From Chara braunii (lineage: Eukaryota; Streptophyta; Charophyceae; Charales; Characeae): DNA of 44,735 bases. The first letter of the stretch is position 1, and each line of letters starts with the position of its first letter. The notes beneath the pieces are model-generated. The model saw only the letters and a list, made by a program, of their open reading frames with translations. It was not told where the DNA came from and did no database searches. Positions 38,998-44,735 of this stretch are shown piece after piece. The stretch is from positions 2,416,360 through 2,461,094 of the forward strand of contig BFEA01000111.1 of the NCBI GenBank assembly GCA_003427395.1, given 5' to 3'. The translations under genes were made by a program, and so were the position numbers.

Positions 38998-39492
38998 TAT
39001 CCGGAGGGTGAACTTATCGATATACATTCCGATTGACCCAAAAGTTTAACGTGTATAGGGATCAATTACGTATCCAGATACATTCGGATCTGGCGTAGTA
39101 GAGCGAGACGCGAAGGCTCATCCATCTTCCTCTTACATACATCAACCTTATCAGTAAAACCCATCTTCCGGCAGCCTTATCTTTCTCTTAAGGGGGGGAA
39201 GAGGGGGGGGGGGGGACCGCCCAACCTTATCATACGAGGCCTCCTCTCTGTCGGGTACGCAGCGCCAATCAGCAAACGACGACCACTATCGGAATCATTT
39301 ATTGATTTCTTGACTCGGTACGTTCAAAACGTAGGCGCTTGGCGCGCAATACGGCGGCCTGGAACAAGGCTCTGCGCTGTGTGCTCGGCGTAAGAAACCA
39401 TCGGTCATCTGTTTCTCAATCTTCATACTCCCGTGTCACCATCCCCCCCCTCTTCTCTCTCTCGCTCTGTCCTTTTTTCTGTTTTTTTTTTA

Positions 39493-39494
<2 letters not shown>

Positions 39495-39537
<43 letters not shown>
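39495..39537. repeat. (CT)n microsatellite
   Basis: A CT array followed by a perfect CTCTCACA/TGTGAGAG hairpin (39554-39573). A short GA array lies at 39905-39929. Confidence 0.96.
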
Positions 39538-39540
<3 letters not shown>

Positions 39541-39590
39541 GTTCGTCGGGTTTCTCTCACATTTGTGTGAGAGTGGGCCGGGCTCCAGTA

Positions 39591-39731
39591 CTCTCGAAAT
39601 GTGCAAAACGAGAACGAATCTTCCGCTAGAACATGCAAAGATGCACACCCATGATTTTTGTCTTTTGTGCATGCCGCTAGAACATGCAAAGATGCACACC
39701 CATGATTTTTGTCTTTTGTGCATGTCGAGAG
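39591..39731. mobile_element. MITE family 2, copy 2 (141 bp)
   Basis: Ends CTCTCGAAATGTGCA and TGCATGTCGAGAG. It is longer than copy 1 because a 56-bp block beginning CCGCTAGAACATGCAAAGAT is present twice. Confidence 0.78.
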
Positions 39732-39747
39732 CAGTGGAACGCGGCCC

Positions 39748-39834
39748 GGGGCCAGGTCCCACTTGCGCTGATCCTTAATTTCTGGTCGTTGATCTTCCAA
39801 ATCTGCATTCGGATACTTAGTGGGACTTGGCCCC
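39748..39834. mobile_element. MITE family 3, copy 2 (87 bp)
   Basis: GGGGCCAGGTCCCACTT and AGTGGGACTTGGCCCC are inverted ends. The interior is homologous to 28631-28729 in the opposite orientation. Confidence 0.83.
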
Positions 39835-40093
39835 CGGTGTATACATGTACGTACGAGTCCGGACTACTCCATCAGGTCCTGAACGAAAAAAGGGCGAGCC
39901 AACCAGAGAGAGAGAGAGAGAGAGAGAGAACCAACGCAAACGAACAAACCCTTACATCTACGGCAAAGACAAACCCTTCGATCTATTAGATCTACGGCAT
40001 AGACCTCCCGCCACTCAGGCCGCCAACGCGCAGCTGAACGGCGCAGCAGAGCCATTTTTTTCTCCCCTCTTTTCGAGATTCACTCCCTCCTCC

Positions 40094-43000
40094 TCACATC
40101 ATACCCCTCCTCCTCCTCCTCCTCCGCGCCGTCGTGTCGTTCCTTGACCCCTGGCCTAGGTTGACGTTTGAACAAAGGTCTCTGCAATTCGGCATTAGCG
40201 ATTTGATATCCTCCTTGAGACTGCAGAATGTCCGACGCCATAAGGTCACCCACTCTCGCGGATCGAACGGTCGTCGGTCGGAGATCTCCCCGGCGTGGCA
40301 GATCTGGATCTGCTCGCTAAACGACAAAATCTTCAACGGTCTCAGCGTGCTAATCTTGCCCAGCTGGACGTCGAAAGACGGCGAGATCCGATGCTTGGAT
40401 GACCTGGAGTACCAGTCGTAAAAATACTCGTTCAGAAAACCCTCGGCATCTGGTCCTCTTTCGTTGGGCAGGTTCATTGCCTGCTTCAGGAGATCGTCGA
40501 AGGATTCCCTCGACGGCTGAACGACCATAACAGCGGACGAGAACTGATCAGGGGGGGAAGCGCGAGGAGCGGCAGCGAAGGGTGTGTAGTCAAACAGACC
40601 GTTAACATTCTCTACAAACAGTGACCGAGGGCTGACATAAGCAACCTTGGCCCATTCCGTTAAGTTCCACAGGTAAAGCACATTGTACTCCTCGCCAAGA
40701 CTAACGGAACCAGGACTAACGGAATGAGGACTAACGGATTGGGTTACGTTAGAATCACCCACCACATCCTCCACATGCGCATGTGCCTGTTCCTGCCCGC
40801 TAGTGAAGGTGTGATTGGACCTTTCTCCACCGGAGGACCTTTGTCCATTCTCCCCGTTCGTGTCATTCCCTTCTCCTTCTTCTCCTCCTCCTCCTCCTCT
40901 CTTACCTCCTCCTTCTCCTGCTCGTCCTTCTTCTCCTAGTGATCGCTGAGCGACACCGCTGTCGCCCTCACCCAGCAGCAGAAGCCGTCTACTCTTGCCG
41001 CTGTTTCCAGCCACAGCAGTGTTTGTCGGGATGATGATCGGTGTGGAACTCAGCGTCAGAGGCGGCACGACCCTGACTATGTCGAAGAGAGGCACCAAGG
41101 GAGCCCAGAGATCGGACCTCATAGTTGAGGGCACCATCAGCATGATCTTCCGCCAGCTGCTTCCAGCTACGTGGTGCTCTCTATACGACGCCGCCCACAC
41201 TCCTGCAGCCCCAACCGTCCTCTCAGTCACCAGAGTAACCACTACCTGTTCCCACGGTTCTGTCGAAAGAGGAATCGCTCCCTCCACTGGTCGATGCCCC
41301 TTCCTTGTGCCCCCCGGCATTCTCCCTAATGAAGCTGAAGCAGAAGCTGAAGCTGATGATGACGATGACGATGATAAGGAGGAGGAGGAGGAGGAGGAGG
41401 AGGTTGAAGAGTCCTGGATATGGGGGTAATAAGTCGGGTACGAATCAGGATGAGAAAGGAATTCCACCGGGGTTACTGATTCCGGGGGCTCGATAGGTAG
41501 CCAGTCGTTAGCCTCCAGTTTAGCGGCAAGGGCCTTCCATGCCTCACACCACACATTGGCGGCACATCCCTGCTCGTCCTGTACCCAAGGTCTGAACCCA
41601 GGATTAGCGAAATGCACGACGCGGATGGGTGCCGCCTTCTTCTCCTCCTCCTGCTGCTGCTGCTGCTGCGGCTTCTCTGCGGCAGGCACCCTCAGAGCCT
41701 CTCTGCCCAACTGCAGGTACTCGTCTACACGATTGACGTTGTACCATCCTGGTGTATTGTAGTTCTCTGGAAAGCCAATCATCACATTCACTCGATACGG
41801 AAGCCGATGCTCGGCGGTCATCTCAAACCAGCCACTGAAAAACGCATTGAAGAAACCCTGATGCGCAGTAGCAGCAGCTCGTTCTCCTCGATCCGAGTCG
41901 GTCTTGCTGCTGGGGTTGGGGTGCCGCTCCAGCCCCTCCACTGCCGACACCAGCGCGGCATATGTCCGATTGGACGGTCTGATTACCATCAGCCCGGTGT
42001 CGAACTGATCAGGAGCGTAGATGTCCGGAGCCGCAGATGGCTCGGGGCGGTCGAACAAGTCATCAAGCTTGTCGAGCACCATCATCTCCACGTCAATCAA
42101 GATGACTTTCGAGTAATTAGTGAGGGTCCAGGCATGAATCTTGTCGAACCCGGGGCAATTATACGGGTTGTCGATGCTGCTCACATTCACCACACTGTCG
42201 TAATGAGCCCGCAAGCGCATGCGGCTTTCCTCTCCGTAGTAGCCCTTCTCCTCGTCTTTCTTCTCCTCCTTCTCTTCCTCCCCTCTGTCGCCGTGCTGCT
42301 TCGTTCGATGGTCAGAGAGCAAAAGGACGAGATGATGAGCGGTACCGGTGCTCCGCAGAGACTGCGCTAGCACCAGAGCGGCGGGAACGAGATCGGGTGA
42401 GTGGATGACCGACACGTAGGCATACAGGTCCCGACTAACGACCAAATGCTGACCGACTGCGCGCCGAGCCTCCAGTTTGGACCCGATGTGATCGTTGCAG
42501 TTGATTTGGAACCCGTACTTGTCGCACATCGTCTCCTCCTCGCTGTGCGGCACCGCCTTGAGGAAACTGTACTGCAGGGGCATCGCACCCCCATAGAGGC
42601 GGACGAACTGTTGGAGGCACGCGGCGCGGCCCTGCTGGTGGGTCATCCGTCCGCCCAGCGCGCCCTCCGCGTACCTCTGCTCCGAGTTCCGCCCATCTCC
42701 CCAGTCCCGCGCCGCGCCCGCCACTAGCACGGGCGGCGACCGGCTCCTGTTGGCCACTAGAAAGTTCATCGCTATGTCCTCACAGTTCACCTCCCTATCG
42801 ACCACCTCCCTCACCCCTGGCTGATTGCGACACGTGTAATCGTAAAGGTACTCAGTCGAGAGGAGCATGAGCTTGGTAAGCATCATGGAGTAGCAATCAG
42901 AACAGTAGTAGTACTGCCAGGTCCGATTAGTCTCGTCGAACACGTGGCACCGGGGGAAGAATCCGACGATGCGATCCCGATTGCTCTGCCAGACCTTGAG

Positions 43001-43624
43001 CGCAAACTCCAGACTCCCGGCCTCCGGCAGCACGTCGTCGTCGCACACGGCGACAACGGCAGTCTCGATGGCTGCGCGCGGGAGGAAGCGCGCGTTCAAA
43101 CTCGTCGTCGTCTGACGAATGACGCGGATAGGAGCCCCCCCATCGCTAGAGAAAATGGAGGGTTGGAGGCGGGAGGGAGGGGTGAAGGTGTTCCCCCACA
43201 GGAGGAAGATGGCGCTAACGGCTGGGTTGTGCGAGAAGAGGCGGAGATTCTCCTTAAGCAGGGACAACCTGGACTCCTGGAAGCCATTGACCAGGAGGGT
43301 GAGTGTGTCTGAACGAAGGTCCGAGAGAGGAGGATAAAGAGAGCGGTTACAAATGGGGTCAGCAGGAGGAGGGGGAGGAGGAGGAGGGGGAGGAGGGGGA
43401 GGAGGAGTGGATTGTGTGCCGCCGCCATTTGCCCACTCGCCGAGGGACGACGAGCTCAAGGAGGAAGAGGAGTGAGAGTCGTCGAGAGCTCGGGGAAGAA
43501 GGTATGCCCATAACATCAGGAAGAAGAAGAGAATGATAGGGTAGGCCAGAGCGTGACGCAATGAGGCCATCCACTGTGTAGTCCCTTTCATTCCACCGTC
43601 GTGACGAGAACTAAAGAGGGCCAT
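40094..43624 (-). CDS. GT64-GT8-GT8-like fusion glycosyltransferase
   Basis: A single uninterrupted frame of 1,176 codons. I chose the Met at 43624 because CCAACCATGG is a good plant start context, and the 44 codons above it are only repeat DNA. Residues 28-44 form one membrane helix (LAYPIILFFFLMLWAYLL), so it is probably a type II Golgi or ER protein, with a Pro-rich stem at 74-87. Residues 107-356 are a GT64 (exostosin-like) domain with VNGFQESRLSLLKENL, the metal-binding CDDDV at 194-198, and a C-terminal CLQQFVRLYGGAMPL. Residues 400-681 are a GT8 (glycogenin/PGSIP-like) domain: YAYVSVIHSPDLVPAALVLA, a DVE triplet at 511-513 where DxD is usual, HQGFFNAFF, and VHFANPGFRPW. Residues 792-1106 look like a second GT8 fold with a 120-residue Gly/Ser/Glu-rich insert and no DxD (YVSPRS at 995-1000). 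In plants GT8 and GT64 enzymes act in turn on GIPC sphingolipid heads; a joint role here is inferred. Confidence 0.88.
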   Translation of the reverse strand: MALFSSRHDGGMKGTTQWMASLRHALAYPIILFFFLMLWAYLLPRALDDSHSSSSLSSSSLGEWANGGGTQSTPPPPPPPPPPPPPPADPICNRSLYPPLSDLRSDTLTLLVNGFQESRLSLLKENLRLFSHNPAVSAIFLLWGNTFTPPSRLQPSIFSSDGGAPIRVIRQTTTSLNARFLPRAAIETAVVAVCDDDVLPEAGSLEFALKVWQSNRDRIVGFFPRCHVFDETNRTWQYYYCSDCYSMMLTKLMLLSTEYLYDYTCRNQPGVREVVDREVNCEDIAMNFLVANRSRSPPVLVAGAARDWGDGRNSEQRYAEGALGGRMTHQQGRAACLQQFVRLYGGAMPLQYSFLKAVPHSEEETMCDKYGFQINCNDHIGSKLEARRAVGQHLVVSRDLYAYVSVIHSPDLVPAALVLAQSLRSTGTAHHLVLLLSDHRTKQHGDRGEEEKEEKKDEEKGYYGEESRMRLRAHYDSVVNVSSIDNPYNCPGFDKIHAWTLTNYSKVILIDVEMMVLDKLDDLFDRPEPSAAPDIYAPDQFDTGLMVIRPSNRTYAALVSAVEGLERHPNPSSKTDSDRGERAAATAHQGFFNAFFSGWFEMTAEHRLPYRVNVMIGFPENYNTPGWYNVNRVDEYLQLGREALRVPAAEKPQQQQQQEEEKKAAPIRVVHFANPGFRPWVQDEQGCAANVWCEAWKALAAKLEANDWLPIEPPESVTPVEFLSHPDSYPTYYPHIQDSSTSSSSSSSSLSSSSSSSASASASASLGRMPGGTRKGHRPVEGAIPLSTEPWEQVVVTLVTERTVGAAGVWAASYREHHVAGSSWRKIMLMVPSTMRSDLWAPLVPLFDIVRVVPPLTLSSTPIIIPTNTAVAGNSGKSRRLLLLGEGDSGVAQRSLGEEGRAGEGGGKRGGGGGEEGEGNDTNGENGQRSSGGERSNHTFTSGQEQAHAHVEDVVGDSNVTQSVSPHSVSPGSVSLGEEYNVLYLWNLTEWAKVAYVSPRSLFVENVNGLFDYTPFAAAPRASPPDQFSSAVMVVQPSRESFDDLLKQAMNLPNERGPDAEGFLNEYFYDWYSRSSKHRISPSFDVQLGKISTLRPLKILSFSEQIQICHAGEISDRRPFDPREWVTLWRRTFCSLKEDIKSLMPNCRDLCSNVNLGQGSRNDTTARRRRRRRGMM

Positions 43625-43639
43625 GGTTGGGCAAACATC

Positions 43640-43760
43640 ACAAACACACACACACACACACGTGCGCAGACACTGAGCCACGTAAATTAAGTGAATTACG
43701 TAAATTACGTGAATTACGTAAATTAAAATGATTAAATCCGCCCTTCGGTTGTCCACTCTC
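43640..43760 (-). promoter_or_regulatory. 5' leader with (CA)n and ACGT-core repeats
   Basis: Upstream of the chosen start lie a CA array (about 43643-43661) and a 9-bp repeat ATTACGTRA with ACGT cores at 43680, 43698, 43707 and 43716. ACGT is the core bound by plant bZIP factors. Regulation is an inference. Confidence 0.4.
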
Positions 43761-44045
43761 CTACGGTCACTCCCTCGAAAGGATCAGTCGAGCACAGAAG
43801 ACCAGACACCATCTCCAATCACATCGTCGTCCCTTCCGTCATGCCTCCCGGCCCCTAATTACGGGGATCTCGTGATCTCGTGATCTTTGAAGTTCGAAGT
43901 TTGAAAAGAACAATGCAGTACGCGCAATAGGAGGAGCCTCAGGATGAAATCCTCAGTCGTCGCAGTGCATGAAGGCTCTCTCTCCTTTCCTTCCTCCCAC
44001 CTGCACTTGTCTGGAAATCAATCCCAATCAACTTCCCTGTAATTG
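43761..44045. other. Upstream region of the glycosyltransferase gene
   Basis: Probably promoter by position. No clear TATA box; CTCGTGATCTCGTGATCT near 43869 is a short direct repeat. Confidence 0.4.
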
Positions 44046-44153
44046 CTATGCAGCCTGAGTGCATTTCGCACAAGGACAGGACCGTCCACCGTGCGGCCGC
44101 GCATCTCACATGACAGAGATCTCACTCCCTCTTTACGACCACTGCTGCCCTTC

Positions 44154-44210
<57 letters not shown>

Positions 44211-44397
44211 GCTCGCTCGCTCGCTCGCTCTCGCTCTCTATTCGGTCTATGCAGCCTGAGTGCCTTTGGCACGAGGACACGACCCTCCACCGTGCGGCCG
44301 CGCCTCTCACATCATAGAGATCACACTCCCTCTTTACTACCACTGCTGCCCTCTCTCTCTCTCTCTCTGCTGCCCTCTCTCTCTCTCTCTCTCCACA
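44046..44397 (+). repeat. 201-bp tandem repeat carrying (CT)n
   Basis: CTATGCAGCCTGAGTGC at 44046 and 44247, with CACCGTGCGGCCGCGC and ACTCCCTCTTTACKACCACT following in both. The CT array at 44155-44206 separates them. Confidence 0.9.
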
Positions 44398-44614
44398 CAC
44401 ACGCACATGACCCCCGGCTTGCCGGCTCTCCACGCCTCTTCCTACCTACCTCTGTATGGAACCGTTGAGTTCGAGAGGAAGCCGAAGGAGGTTGGTCCAC
44501 AATCTCCTACCACTGCTGCCCTCTCTCTCTCTNCTTCCTACCTACCTCTGTATGGAACCGTTGAGTTCGAGAGGAAGCCGAAGGAGGTTGGTCCACAATC
44601 TCCTACCACTGCTG

Positions 44615-44649
<35 letters not shown>

Positions 44650-44735
44650 CACACACACACATGAGCCCCGGCTTGCCGGCTCTCCACGCCCCTTCCTACC
44701 TACCTCTGTATGGAACCGTTGAGTTCGAGAGGAAG
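44398..44735 (+). repeat. Repeat of about 95 bp interrupted by a single N
   Basis: CTTCCTACCTACCTCTGTAT starts at 44438, again directly after the N at 44533, and a third time at about 44692. The first two copies look identical over about 95 bp. The third follows a repeat of GCTTGCCGGCTCTCCACGCC and is cut by the window end. Confidence 0.9.

Noticed and set aside
42367-42727. Open frames antisense to the glycosyltransferase gene
   Set aside because: They are shadows of a high-GC coding sequence; the minus frame holds all recognisable domains.

Overview
The window looks like repeat-dense nuclear DNA from a streptophyte, most likely a charophyte alga such as Chara. The species is an inference. 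The supporting signs are plant-type TTTAGGG repeats, an L1-like LINE with a plant zf-RVT zinc knuckle, a chromodomain Ty3/gypsy remnant, mitochondrial fragments of streptophyte type (nad3, nad5, trnS-UGA, trnI-GAU, trnR-ACG-like) and one intact glycosyltransferase gene. There are no bacterial operons, rRNA genes or CRISPR arrays.

Layout: 1-5.0 kb holds simple repeats, a 5'-truncated LINE tail, one possible internal exon (2478-3275, minus), a MITE and CTG-rich tandem repeats. 5.0-10.2 kb is one decayed, nearly full-length L1-like LINE on the minus strand. 11.4-11.9 kb is the integrase tail plus chromodomain of a Ty3/gypsy chromovirus. 12.0-12.4 kb is a gap inside a (CT)n array. 12.6-14.8 kb has two direct repeats carrying tRNA-like sequence around an unassigned ORF. 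15.4-18.3 kb is a decayed mitochondrial insertion (NUMT). 18.3-29 kb is repeats, MITEs and poly(A)-tailed retro-insertions. 29.6-30.6 kb is a three-unit tandem array with a strongly conserved, foldable core. 32.8-34.1 kb is a 1.3 kb element with terminal inverted repeats. 34.4-39.9 kb is more tandem repeats, MITEs and tRNA-like SINE pieces. 40.1-43.6 kb, minus strand, is the only convincing intact protein-coding gene: a single-exon, apparently membrane-anchored GT64-GT8-GT8-like fusion. The window ends in CT-rich tandem repeats.

The most interesting biology is the GT64+GT8 fusion. These two families act in successive steps of plant GIPC sphingolipid glycosylation, so one polypeptide might join those steps; this is an inference. 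Next come the 29.6-30.6 kb array, three MITE families (one with two empty target sites preserved in this window) and a retro-insert family with a conserved head and unrelated tails.

Contiguity should not be trusted everywhere. Two perfect Nextera mate-pair junction adapters remain in the sequence (27296-27333 and 31672-31709), there are two N gaps, and single Ns mark likely forced joins, one of which sits at an apparent duplicate of about 95 bp near 44533.
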